DNA from: Apiotrichum sp. Y4204
Taxonomy: Eukaryota > Basidiomycota > Tremellomycetes > Trichosporonales > Trichosporonaceae
Length of the DNA stretch: 64,000 bases
NCBI GenBank assembly: GCA_025531455.1
Contig: JAMYHL010000037.1
Location: forward strand, 248,001 to 312,000
Direction: 5' to 3'
A program made the position numbers and the translations under genes. Each line of letters starts with the position of its first letter. Position 1 is the stretch's first letter. Under the pieces are notes generated by a model. It saw only the letters and a program-made list of their open reading frames with translations. It had not been told where the DNA came from and did not search any database. Of this stretch, positions 54,769-64,000 are shown one piece after another.

Positions 54769-55543
54769 TGTGCTAAAGCTGCGTGTAGAAGCTGAGTGCG
54801 AGGAGAGAAAACCAACACTGAACACACAGCAAGTGGAGGGCAGGAAGAGCGAACTGTGGGGAAGACGATGAGTCGATAAGTGTCTCTTTGGATTCTGCTG
54901 TGAAGCTGACAGGAGTGTCAATCAGGTGAGGAGGATGGCGACGATGCGGAGAACGTAAAGAGTTTGGCGACGAGAAATGCGGAGCGCGATGCTTGATTGC
55001 TTGCTTGATTGATTGATTGATGCTTTTGACGAAAGGAAGAAGAGGAGGGATGAGATTGATGAGATGGATCCGGAATGTTGTTGCAGAGGAAATAGCCCTC
55101 CACTCGAGCAACAGCAACCACCAGCAGGTGGTCGTCGATCACTGCCCAACTCCAGGTGCCACAAAGGCTGGCTGAGTCAGATCCGACCCATATCGCCGCC
55201 ACCCAGGCTGTAGGCAGGCAGGCGGGCAGCACACAGCCAGCGTCTTCGAGCGCTTTCACCCTGGCTGGTCAGTCTTTTTTGCTTTCCCACGGTCACCATC
55301 CTTCATCCCTTGTCAGCTTACCGGGGCGCCGCCTTCCGCCACTGGCTGGCGACTTGCCACCACACTGCACGCTGCACACGTTGTATGTGGTGACGTTGAT
55401 GAGTGACCGGCCCTGCGCTTTGACACTCTCTGTACGCAGCACGCGGCTTGGTTCAACTCACAGCCTCATCACCGATCACAACGTTTCTCGACACCTTCCA
55501 ACCTCACCCAACACCTGTTTATCACACACAACACACCACTATC
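54769..55543. promoter_or_regulatory. 775-bp divergent promoter region, U2AF35/SEC17
   Basis: Head-to-head starts with no coding signal between them. A TTGATTGATTGATTGATG-like short repeat (TTGA units) lies at about 54995-55025. Confidence 0.4.
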
Positions 55544-56596
55544 ATGGCATCACGGGGCGACGAGCTGCTCGCCAAGGCCGAGAAGAAGGCCAACTCTTCC
55601 ACCGGATGGTTCTCCTCGTCGAGCTCAAAGTGGGAGGACGCCGCCGATCTCTTCCAGCAGGTGCGTGCAGCTCCGAGCGCGACCTACGTCGAGTCGGGCC
55701 AGATGACCCTTACTTGCCACCCAACTTAACAATAACTAACACTCTTCCAGGCCGGTAACGCGTATAAGGTCGACAGCCGCTGGGTCGACTCGGGCAAGGC
55801 GTTTGAGCGTGAGGCTGCATGCCGCCTCAAGGCGGACGAGAAGCACGATGCAATGAACGCGTTCCACAACGCCGCCAAGAGCTACAAGAAGCAGGACCCT
55901 GCGGGTGAGTGTCGAGCTGTTGCTGAGCATTCGACCTTTCTCTGACAATCTAGCTGCGGTCAACGCGCTGCACAAGACGATCAAGCTTGTCGTTGAGGGC
56001 GGCAACTTCCGTCAGGCTGCTGACCGCGAGAAGGACATTGCGCAGATCTACGCCGAGGGCGGTTACGACATCCGGCAGGCACGCGATAGCTACATCCGTG
56101 CAGGCGACTGGTACAAGCAGGAGGATGCCAATGCGTAGGTATCATCTGGCGGATCACAGTAAGCGCCTGGCTGACACTCAGCACCGCAAACCAGTGCTAC
56201 CAGCAGGCGGCCGAGCTGTCTGGCGACCTGGGCGAGTTCCAGCAGGCTGCGGACCTGTACAGGACCGTCGCCGACTGGTCACTGTCGTCGCCGCTGACCA
56301 AGTACTCGGTCAAGGAGTACTGGCTGCGTGCGGTCCTGTGCTCCTTGGCAATGGGCGACCTTGTGAAGGCGCAGCAAAACCTGGACGAGTTTGCCGTCAA
56401 GGACGTGACTTTCCCGTCGACGCGTGAGGCCAAGTTTGCCAAGGAACTCGTTGATTCGTGCGAGGAGGCAGATGTTGACCGCTACACGGATGCTATCCGC
56501 CAATACGACCAGGTCACCAAGCTCGACAACTGGAAGACCAACGTGCTGCTCCGGGTCAAGAAGGCTCTCGAGGAGGACGAGAGCACTCTCACGTAG
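55544..56596 (+). CDS. SEC17: alpha-SNAP, vesicle-fusion cofactor
   Basis: Exons 55544-55660, 55751-55904, 55954-56134 and 56182-56596 give about 288 aa. Sec17 binds SNARE complexes and brings in the ATPase Sec18/NSF to disassemble them after membrane fusion. The protein is all-helical TPR-like: A-E-K-K-A at the start, W-E-D-A-A-D-L-F-Q-Q-A-G-N-A-Y-K, A-A-K-S-Y-K-K-Q-D-P, Y-I-R-A-G-D-W-Y-K-Q-E-D, N-Q-C-Y-Q-Q-A-A-E-L, K-E-Y-W-L-R-A-V-L-C and a conserved C-terminal D-N-W-K-T-N-V-L-L-R-V-K-K-A-L-E-E-D-E, which stimulates the ATPase. The length equals yeast Sec17 (292 aa). Introns are 47-90 nt. Confidence 0.96.
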
Positions 56597-56690
56597 TTGT
56601 CATATGCCGCGCCATGTATTTGTACCCGGTAGCCGTGAGGTCGGTGTATGGTCCTGAAGTGTGCATGTGGGGGGTCTATGTGGGCTATGT

Positions 56691-57572
56691 TTATGCCTTG
56701 GGCTCAGTTGGCTTCTCGGCGGAAGCAGCAGGCTCAGCCTCTGTGGATGCGGATGCCGGTGCCGGCTCCTCCTTCACCTCAGCTGCCTCGGCCTTGACCT
56801 CCTCCGTAGCCTCCTCCTTCGCCTCAGCCTTCACCTCCTGCTTGGCCTCCTCCTTCGCCTCCGGCTTGGGAGCCTCAAACTCGATACCACCGAGCGCCTT
56901 GACGATATCGTTGGCGGTCTTCTCAATCTCGTTCTCCGGTCCGGCCAGCATGCCCTCCATCTCGACGAGCTCTCCAGCGCCGAAGCCGTAGTCGACATAT
57001 TCGTGAATGTACGCCTTGGTGCCAACGCCGGCGAATCCGTTGCGGCGGAGGTATCGGAGGAGAAGGTCGAGTGTGTCGCGGTGCGCGTCGTACACCTTGA
57101 TTGCGCGGCGGTGGGTACGGCGACCCCAGTTCTCCTGCACCTTCTTGTGGACGAAGTGCGACTTGGGAACAGTAACGAGCTCCTGTGTCGTCGGGAGGCG
57201 CGCGACGTTTGACGTCGGGATCTTGAGATTCCGCGCCGCCTGCAGCGTAAACTGAGTGTACAGCTCGAGGTTGGCCGTCTCGTACGAGCGCAGGTGCAGC
57301 GTCGCGACGTGGCACCCGTGCTTGGCCTTGAGCGGGACGACGGGGTCAAAGTCGAGGAATCCCGGCGCCTCGATCGCCTTGCTCGAGGTGTCGGCGCCAG
57401 TGACGGCGGTCGACATGCGGCTTGGAGACATTAGCAAAAGGTCACGGCTTTGGAGGGATTCGGTTTCGCGCAGGACTCACGCAACGCCCATGGAGGCGGC
57501 GCGCGACGAGGACGCGGTGGCTGTGGGCGCGGCGGCGCGCGCGAATGCGCCGAGAACACGTTTTGATGCCAT
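56691..57572 (-). CDS. RSM10: mitochondrial small-subunit ribosomal protein uS10m
   Basis: Minus-strand exons 57572-57481 and 57420-56691 encode about 273 aa. The first 50 residues are Ala/Arg/Ser-rich without acidic residues, a good mitochondrial presequence. The S10 fold follows: P-L-K-A-K-H-G-C-H-V-A-T-L-H-L-R-S-Y, A-A-R-N-L-K-I-P, L-P-T-T-Q-E-L-V-T-V-P-K-S-H-F-V-H-K-K-x-Q-E-N-W-x-R-R-T-H-R-R, as in mitochondrial uS10. An acidic Glu/Lys/Ala-rich tail of about 70 residues extends the C terminus (A-E-A-K-E-E style repeats), a fungal-specific addition. The gene ends about 95 bp from the convergent SEC17 gene. Confidence 0.93.
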
Positions 57573-58224
57573 GGCGACGCCGGTGCTGGTGGTGAGGAGG
57601 GATGAGATGTCGGTACGCGAAGCAAAAGATCGGACTTGGCCAACTTGCTCGGGATCGAGAGCGCCGCCGACTTTTGCAGATCACGATGCATCCATCTCCG
57701 AGATGTTGCATATTGTATTGGAGCCGCCCGCTTACGCACGTGGGTTTGATTCCGATGGTTTGGCCATCTCGGCTCTCGGATTGTCTCAATCATAAGTACC
57801 CCCCAAGTTTCGGAAGTCCGGAAGTCCGGAAGCCCCAGTCGTTTCGACCGTGAGCTCGACGCGCAATACACATGCACCGTCCCCGTTTGCCACTGCTACT
57901 GTTCTCCATTTCTCACGCTCAACAACTGCTCACATCAGATCTTTGAGAAGAAAACAACGCGCTGAGAGCGTCATGGATAGTGAGACACTGACTAACATTA
58001 AATTCCAACTACATAATCAGACTGACAAGTGACTGACGACTGACGGGCGGGTGTGCCCCTCTGACGTCTCGAGATCCAACACGATGACAAACAAGGTCTA
58101 CAGACAAGGCCTGTAAACGAGGTCTCCTCGTGACGAGCCACTCCCACGATCTCACAACTTACAGACATACTAGACCCAACCCAGCCCACAGTTCTTGTCT
58201 CCTTACCCTCATCCAACCCCAACC
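57573..58224. promoter_or_regulatory. 652-bp divergent region between RSM10 and the orphan membrane gene
   Basis: No coding region is supported; both genes start from its two ends. Confidence 0.4.
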
Positions 58225-59612
58225 ATGCCAGTCATGCCAGTCCGCTTCCTCCGCGACAAGATCGACAAGCACAAGTCGGCCGTACCTGCGTCCGTGGCCG
58301 TTCCCGGCTCGCCGCCACCGCCGCCCGTCCCCGCACAGCCCGCGCGCATCTCTGCCCCGCCACCGTATTCCGAAGAGTCGCCTCAAGCGGGGTACACCTC
58401 CGCGAACTACAGTTTCTGCGCCGCGGCCGAGCACGCCATGGACGCTGTTGCGCGCGCTGTGGGTGGGGTGAGTTGACGTCCGGGGACAGGGCTGACCGCA
58501 GCATGACTCGCTCGATGCCAAGGTGCGTCCCCGTGATGCTGCCAGTTGCCCGCTGTGGCAACTCACGCCAGATCCACACATGTATTCCGGCCCTGTATCT
58601 CTTCGTGACCGAGAGCCCGATCAAGGACCTGGCGCTAACAAACCGCCCATCAAAGTTTATAATCCTGCTCGGCACTCTCGCCGTGCTGCAGCTGTGCGTT
58701 TCATCGTATTTATACGCTCTAACGCCAGGATACTCGCGCCCGCCATCCTCGACACCGCAGCAACCTCCCTCTGGCTGGCATTCACATGGCACGCCTCAGA
58801 GCGCGTACGCCGCACCCCCGCCCCGATGCTGCTCGCAAACCTCGTCTCCCCGATCCTCCGCGTGCTACCATCATGTTTCGCCCTCCTGGCAGGCTTCACG
58901 CTCTTGGCAGTTCCCAACGGCCGGCCCGGGCCGTCGGGCACGACGCTAGTGGAAACATATGTCAACCCGCACATCAAGCCGCTTGCCGCGCGCGTGCGCG
59001 GCCTCCTCAACACGGGTAATGCGCGCGAACACCTCCAGCACATGCGCAACACGGACCCAATAGCCCTGGTGAGAGGCCAAGAGGTGCCTTCCTCACCCCC
59101 ACCACTGACGGCAGGCCAAGGGCGCAACGGCCGCAATCTTCCTCGCGTGGGTGGGCTACAAATGCCGCTGCCTGACCTGCAGCTCCTCCCTCGTTCTCAG
59201 CCCGCTCGGTGCACTCGCGTGGCGTCTGACGTGGCTCCTCCTCGCTCTCCGTACGATACTTGTACTTGACGCGCTCCGAGTCAACTCTCCCCGCGCCGTG
59301 TCCCGGGCACACGGGGCGCTCGGCGCGTGGTCCGCCCGCATGGCGATGCACGCCCTCGAGAACCATCTTCCCCTCCTTGGGATCGGGAGCCGGATGCCGC
59401 TTGCGCACGCTGTCGCGGCGGTTGGCATGGTCGCTGTGATTTTCTGGGACGACATCCTCGAGCTGCGCGGCTGTCCCCGCAAAGTTGACCCCCAGCTGTT
59501 ACGGTTCGATATCGACGCTAACGCTGTCATCTCGCAGAATGAGCTGCTTCAGGATTTATCCGCCATGGTGCCTGGCAATCATCTCGACGTACTGCGCGGC
59601 GGTGTGCTGTGA
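58225..59612 (+). CDS. orphan multi-spanning membrane protein, unknown
   Basis: Proposed exons 58225-58467, 58502-58522 (21 nt), 58572-58693, 58729-59068 and 59115-59612 give about 407 aa. The reading frame changes between exons 2 to 4; short introns of 34, 49 and 35 nt, the last with a CTAAC branch before CCAG, reconcile it and give better codon third-position use than one long frame. The N terminus (about 1-75) is Pro-rich. Hydrophobic helices occur near 105-125, 125-145, 160-185, and in the last exon (A-A-I-F-L-A-W-V-G-Y, L-L-L-A-L-R-T-I-L-V, A-V-A-A-V-G-M-V-A-V-I-F-W). A soluble C-terminal part reads D-D-I-L-E-L-R-G. I recognise no family; it may be specific to this yeast group. The exact exon set is uncertain. 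Confidence 0.6.
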
Positions 59613-59753
59613 ACGTGTGAACGCGGTCATCCTCGGGACCTCGATTGAGACTCGCATGACATGGTATCTAATTCCCAAATCCGTGGACTCGCCCACTTCT
59701 CATACCTGTTCACACTCATGATGACGTCTATGCATACTCGGTATGGCCTACTC

Positions 59754-61893
59754 TTACATACGCTCGATGGGTGTGAGGGAGAGCATCTTCATGGCCGAGT
59801 TGAGGACCTGGCGGACGCAAACAAAGAGGAAGAGACGGGCGCGGGCCTCGTTGTCCGGGGCGCCGCTGACCTTGATGCTCTCCCACGCCGAGCCGATGAG
59901 GTGCGAGAGCTTGAAGCACCAGTTGACGATTGTCGACGGCTCCGAGCCCTTGAGCGCAGTCTTAAACGCCTCGGGGTACAGTGCGAGGTGGTACAGCACC
60001 TCGTGGATCTTGGGGTCGTCCAGCACCGCAATGTCAATCTCGTCGACGCTGTCGGCCACCGGCACGTTCGGGTTCTTGCGCTCAACCGAGCACAGACGCA
60101 CGTGCGAGTACTGGATAAACGGTCCAAAGTCACCCTCAAACGACGTGCAGCGACGGATGTCAAAGTTGTAGTCGTTGATACGCTTGCCGGTCATGTCCTG
60201 GATCTTGACGGCCGTGGAACCAATAATCGCCGAAGTGCCTTCCGGGTCCTCGACCTGCGCGTACTTGACCTCGTTCGAGCGCATCGCCTCGTGCATGACC
60301 TCCTTGGCCTCGGCCAGGATATCGTCGAGGAAGACGACGGTACCACGACGGGTGGACATGCCGTGGACCATGCCTGATGTCAGTCTGAGTGCCTCGGGCC
60401 TGGAACAAGAGCTGAGCTACAAGTGTAATAGCTCTCCCACTACTCACCAAAGGTAACGTGCTCAAGCTTGCCCGCACACGGCTCGTCCATGAGCTCAAGG
60501 GTCTTGAAGCACTGCTTGAAGTGGAGCGCCTGGGCGGCGGCAGTGACGTAGATGTGCTTGTCAAAGTGGAACATCTCCCACTTGTCATGGGCACCACCAA
60601 GATCACGGGTGAGGTAGATGGAGGTACCGTCGGCCTTGCGGATGATCGCACGGTCCATCTTGTACTTCTTCAGGTCGACGAGGAGGGCGCCGTTGTCCTC
60701 GTAGCAGGTGAGGCCCTTCTCCTCGCAGATCCGGATCGCACGCTCCATGCTCTCAGGCTTGACCATCGACTCGCCCCAGTAGACGTCAAAGTGGACGTTG
60801 AGGGTCGCGTACGTCTCCTTGAGCTTGTCAATCGACAGGTCACGGAAGCGCTTCCACTGCGCAATCGCCTTGGGCTCGCCGTCCTCCATGTCCTTGAACA
60901 CACGCTTTGCGGCGGCGTGCACGGTCTGTTCCGGGTCGGTGATCTTGCCCTCCTTGAAGGCAGCCTTCTCGGCGTCGTTGTCCTTGTTGATCTTGACGTA
61001 GACATCGAACAGGTGACGGATCGGGTCCGCCTTGAGCGCCTCCTCGTTTCCGTAGCGGTCGTAACCGATCGACAAGAGACCGTACTGCGTTCCCCAGTCA
61101 CCGAGGTAGTTCAGACGGGTGACCTTCCAGCCGGCGGCCTCGTGCATGTTGCAGATGACGGCACCGATAATGGTCGAACGGAGGTGGCCAGCGTGAAACG
61201 GCTTGGCAATGTTTGGGGAGGAGAAGTCGACAACGAGGTGCTTGCCTTCGCCCTCGGTAGTCGAGCCGTACAAGCAGTTCTTCTTGTCCGGGTTGGCAGC
61301 AGCGTTCTTTGCCATCTCGTTGATCGTCTTCAGCTGGTGGTACGCGAATGTCTTCTTGCTAACTGTCAGCAACGAACGGCCTAGACACGCACTTGACGGA
61401 GAACATGAGGAACGGTCCCTGGACCTTGAGCTCAGAGAGCATGGCATCGGGGGTGAACTGTGGTCAGTGACGTCTCTTGACAAACGCAGGGGGTAAGGGA
61501 CAGCGACCTATTGTGCGACGCAACGACCATGGCAACAAACCCGACATGAGAAGCTGCCTTCAAGCCTTCCGCAGCCTATCTTAAGTGGAGTTTCCAAACC
61601 ACGGTCGCGCACGGGCAACACTGCCACCACTATCCCTCCCGCGTCGCGACACTCACAGCCTCCTCGACCTTCTTGGCCCACTCGTCCGGCTTTCCCTTCT
61701 TGAAGCGGGGGATGGCGAGGGCGAGGTCGGCACCCTTCTTTCCCGAGTCGACGCCGGCAACAATCTTGGCCGCGTCCTCGTCCCATGCCTTGGCGACGAC
61801 CTGGGCCACGGCGGTCTTGAACGCGTCGAGCGGCTGCGTCTCGGGCGACATGCCGGGAAGGGAGGGGAGGGTGGGGAGCGCGTACTGCGACAT
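59754..61893 (-). CDS. arginyl-tRNA synthetase
   Basis: Minus-strand exons 61893-61657, 61457-61393, 61358-60448 and 60373-59754 encode about 610 aa. The class I enzyme charges tRNA-Arg with arginine. The N-terminal Arg-tRNA-synthetase-N domain is split by a 199-nt intron. The HIGH signature is F-H-A-G-H-L-R-S-T preceded by F-S-S-P-N-I-A-K-P; the KMSKS-equivalent is G-M-S-T-R-R-G. Further blocks are G-D-W-G-T-Q-Y-G, T-R-D-L-G-G and the DALR anticodon-binding domain near the C terminus (Y-N-F-D-I-R-R-C-T, P-F-I-Q-Y-S-H-V-R). The length fits cytosolic fungal enzymes (607 aa in yeast). No mitochondrial presequence is obvious; whether it serves both compartments cannot be told. Confidence 0.96.
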
Positions 61894-62368
61894 TGTGGTG
61901 GTGAATGGGCGGGGTTTGGGGAATACGATGCGGGTCGGGGTGCAGGTGTAGGTGTGCCACCGGAGAGAGGGGACCGCAGAGGCTAGAGGGCGGGCGCGGA
62001 CGGCGCGGAGCGTCTGGAGGGCGAGTCGCGGAATCGTCGGATACGCTCGTTAAAACGAGTGTAGTTTTGTGGAAATGTAAGAGATGGGAAGAGCCGTGAG
62101 ATTGACGATCGATAGATCACAGTCGTGGACACGGCACTACACTTGATAGAGATGGAGATATGGCAATGATAACAATCAATGTCGAGTACGTCAGTCGACT
62201 CGCTTTTTTCATCCACATTTTTCGACACAATCTCTAACGACAAGCAGAGCTGCAACTGGAGAAAACGAGTCACGTGACTGTCGTTATCGAGTTATAATCA
62301 CCCCCCAAGGGCCACCCAACGCCCCACCCTCGAGATAAACATTCTTCGACGTCTGTCCCATCCTCGTC
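61894..62368. promoter_or_regulatory. 475-bp divergent promoter, arginyl-tRNA synthetase/NRK1
   Basis: The two genes start from opposite ends of this stretch. No coding region is seen. Confidence 0.45.
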
Positions 62369-63241
62369 ATGACATCGCCACTGGCCTACAGCCCTCAGAG
62401 CACAATGACAACGCGCCTGATCACCATCGGGATAGGGTAAGTTTCCCAACGTCTATCCTCGCTAACAGCAGCGGCGCCTCATGCAGCGGAAAGACGACGC
62501 TCGCAAAGCACCTCGCGCGCCTCCTCCCGGGCACGGTGGTGCACCAGGACGACTTTGCGCCGCCCGCCGCGCGCATCCCTATCCACAGCGTGCACGGCGT
62601 GGCGGACTGGGACGACCCGGACACCGCGATTGAGTGGGGGCGCATGCGGGAGTTTATGGCCCGCCTGCGCTACCGGGGTATTGCGGAGTATACGAGCCGG
62701 GACGCGCTGAATGCCGCTGTTAATGCCAAGGTGGACGTGCCGCTTTCGGACGCGACGGAGGCGCGCTGGGCAAAGACCTTTAATCGCATTAGGGAGAAGG
62801 CTCCGGAGGACCGTCTGGTGTTTGTCCTTGTTGATGGGTTCGTGCTCTTCTACGACCGCGAAGTGACGGATGCGCTGGATGTGCGTGTCCTTCTCCGTCG
62901 GCCGAGGGAGGTTCTCCAGCAGCGGAGGGAGGGGAGGGTGTACGCCCTGCAGAGTGAGTGGTGGCTGGTCCGGCTCTGGTTCATGTCTGACCCCAGATGA
63001 GGAAAACGAGGGAGATACGTGGGACGACCCTCCAGACTACTTTCCCAACATTGTCTGGCCGGCATACGTGAAGGCGCACGCGGGCCTGTTTGAGGATGGA
63101 AATGTTGAGGGTACGCCCCGTGGTAATTTGGAAGGTGGTGCTGTGCATGTGCTTGATGACAGCGATATCAGCGCGCTGGTGGGCGAGGTGTGCGGGCTGG
63201 TCCTGCGCGCAGTGAACGATGGGGCTGGCGTGAGATTGTAG
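62369..63241 (+). CDS. NRK1: nicotinamide riboside kinase
   Basis: Exons 62369-62436, 62469-62953 and 62997-63241 give about 265 aa. The enzyme phosphorylates nicotinamide riboside to NMN in NAD salvage. The P-loop G-A-S-C-S-G-K-T-T is completed across a 32-nt intron. Next come H-Q-D-D-F (the catalytic and metal-binding Asp), W-D-D-P-D (base-binding region), L-V-D-G-F-V-L-F, a lid with R-R-P-R-E-V and R-R-E-G-R, and D-P-P-D-Y-F-P-N-I-V-W-P-A-Y-V near the C terminus, all typical of yeast and human NRK. The size is close to yeast Nrk1 (240 aa). An alternative start at Met13 would give the usual short N terminus. Confidence 0.94.
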
Positions 63242-63342
63242 CGAAGCGTTCATCGGTGGCAGTGAGGTAGCAGCTTGGCAGACCCATACACGACATGCAT
63301 ACTGTACAAAATTACAGACCCGAATCAAGTCCCAAGCTTTCT

Positions 63343-64000
63343 CTACTTCTTGCCCCGTTTCGGTCGCGCATTGTAGTTGAACGCCACCGGCTCCTCGCCG
63401 TCGTAGAACATGGCCTGCACGGTCACCTTTGTGCGCTTGAGCTTCTCCACCGGCCGATCAAGGACGTTGCCGTGCGCATCGAGCGGGATCTGCGCTTCGC
63501 TCTTGAGTGCGGAACGCGTCGGGGGTCTGTCGGGAGCGGCTGGGGGCTCGCTTCCCAGCCCGCCACGAATGACGGTCAGGGAACGGTTCCAGCGCACAAA
63601 CTTGTCGGCCCCGCTTTCCTCCCCGTTCTCACTCCCGCTCAACCGTGCGCGCTTCGCGGGCCTGGCAGGCGTGTTGTACTCCTCCTCGTCACCTGGCCCG
63701 ACAGCGACCTGGACTTGCTCAATTAAAGGCTGGTCATCGTCAGACACGGAGCTGCTGCGCAGGCGCCGGCGCGCACGCGCGTTCCGTTCTGCCTTCTTCT
63801 CTTCCTCCTCCCGCTCCGCCGTCTTGGTAATCTTAGACGTCGGGGACGGTGGTCGGGGGCCGGGAACGCGGACAATCTGGCGATCAATCGCACAGAGATA
63901 CACCTGGTTGCGCATCGTGTTGCGTGTGGTTGCCGACTTGAGCTCCTTCTCGGACATGTTGGGAACAATCGAAGGAACGGGTGTCGGTTTAGCTCGCTGC
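63343..64000 (-). CDS. unidentified gene, probably truncated by the right edge
   Basis: The minus-strand frame is open from 64000 down to a stop at 63343. An ATG at 63957 gives 204 aa, but upstream codons (Lys-Pro-Thr-Pro-Val-Pro...) stay open to the window end and look coding, so this may be the last exon of a longer protein. A segment T-M-R-N-Q-V-Y-L-C-A-I-D-R-Q-I-V-R looks like a conserved core, followed by P-G-P-R-P-P-S-P-T-S-K. Then comes a Glu/Arg-rich coiled stretch (E-R-E-E-E-E-K-K), a basic R-A-R-R-R-L-R, P-A-K-R-A-R-L (likely nuclear signal) and a K-F-V-R-W-N-R-S-L block. Nuclear localisation is likely by inference; I do not recognise the family. Confidence 0.65.
   Translation of the reverse strand, partial: QRAKPTPVPSIVPNMSEKELKSATTRNTMRNQVYLCAIDRQIVRVPGPRPPSPTSKITKTAEREEEEKKAERNARARRRLRSSSVSDDDQPLIEQVQVAVGPGDEEEYNTPARPAKRARLSGSENGEESGADKFVRWNRSLTVIRGGLGSEPPAAPDRPPTRSALKSEAQIPLDAHGNVLDRPVEKLKRTKVTVQAMFYDGEEPVAFNYNARPKRGKK

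Noticed and set aside
61508..61960. 150-aa minus-strand frame across the first arginyl-tRNA synthetase intron
   Set aside because: It is out of frame with the conserved N-terminal domain and reflects GC-rich codon shadowing.
1..64000. CRISPR arrays, bacterial insertion sequences, riboswitches, intact LTR retrotransposons
   Set aside because: None seen; the window is eukaryotic nuclear DNA and no reverse transcriptase, integrase or transposase pattern appeared in the translated frames.

Overview
The window is nuclear DNA of a basidiomycete yeast, most likely a Tremellomycete of the Trichosporonales type (inference). The grounds are GC-rich coding DNA, very intron-rich genes with many introns of only 31-50 nt, a CTGAC or CTAAC branch site lying a few bases before the AG, and a housekeeping gene set of basidiomycete character. 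There are no operons. Genes lie on both strands with short convergent gaps and longer divergent promoter gaps. All exon joins below were made by eye from GT-AG signals, reading frame and family conservation; none is backed by transcripts.

Left end (1-6.4 kb): gene-poor, with one secreted/membrane receptor-like protein (1738-3176) flanked by stretches that look like decayed coding fragments. 6.4-26.5 kb: LCB2 (serine palmitoyltransferase), a SAC3/GANP-like gene, SYS1, the farnesyl/geranylgeranyltransferase alpha subunit, an 11-exon phosphoketolase, an NSUN5/Rcm1-type rRNA m5C methyltransferase and the sorting receptor VPS10. 26.7-34.5 kb: phosphopantothenoylcysteine synthetase (CoA synthesis), a small one-TM protein, a ZIP9-type zinc transporter and an RNF126-like RING-H2 ubiquitin ligase.

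35.3-41.1 kb holds the most distinctive locus: three tandem, same-strand, strongly diverged paralogues of a DUF7918-like fungal family. They share an N-terminal start, several intron positions, a YVG segment and a YATR segment followed by different C-terminal tails. The third copy ends in an acidic tail with three SUMO-interaction-like motifs.

41.1-46.5 kb has no gene I can support, but it has GATC-rich words shared with the left end and an 18-bp perfect palindrome. A Myb/SANT-like protein with a long polyglutamine tract follows (46489-48981). Next comes a 1.6-kb array (about 49.4-51.0 kb) of degenerate units built from two alternating conserved boxes; I could not match it to any known element.

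51.5-64 kb is again dense housekeeping: NAA50-like acetyltransferase, PTH2, U2AF35, SEC17 (alpha-SNAP), mitochondrial uS10m, an orphan multi-TM protein, arginyl-tRNA synthetase, nicotinamide riboside kinase, and the 3' part of an unidentified gene that appears to run off the right edge. Functionally the window touches lipid and CoA metabolism, Golgi/endosome traffic, RNA processing, translation and ubiquitin/SUMO-type regulation.
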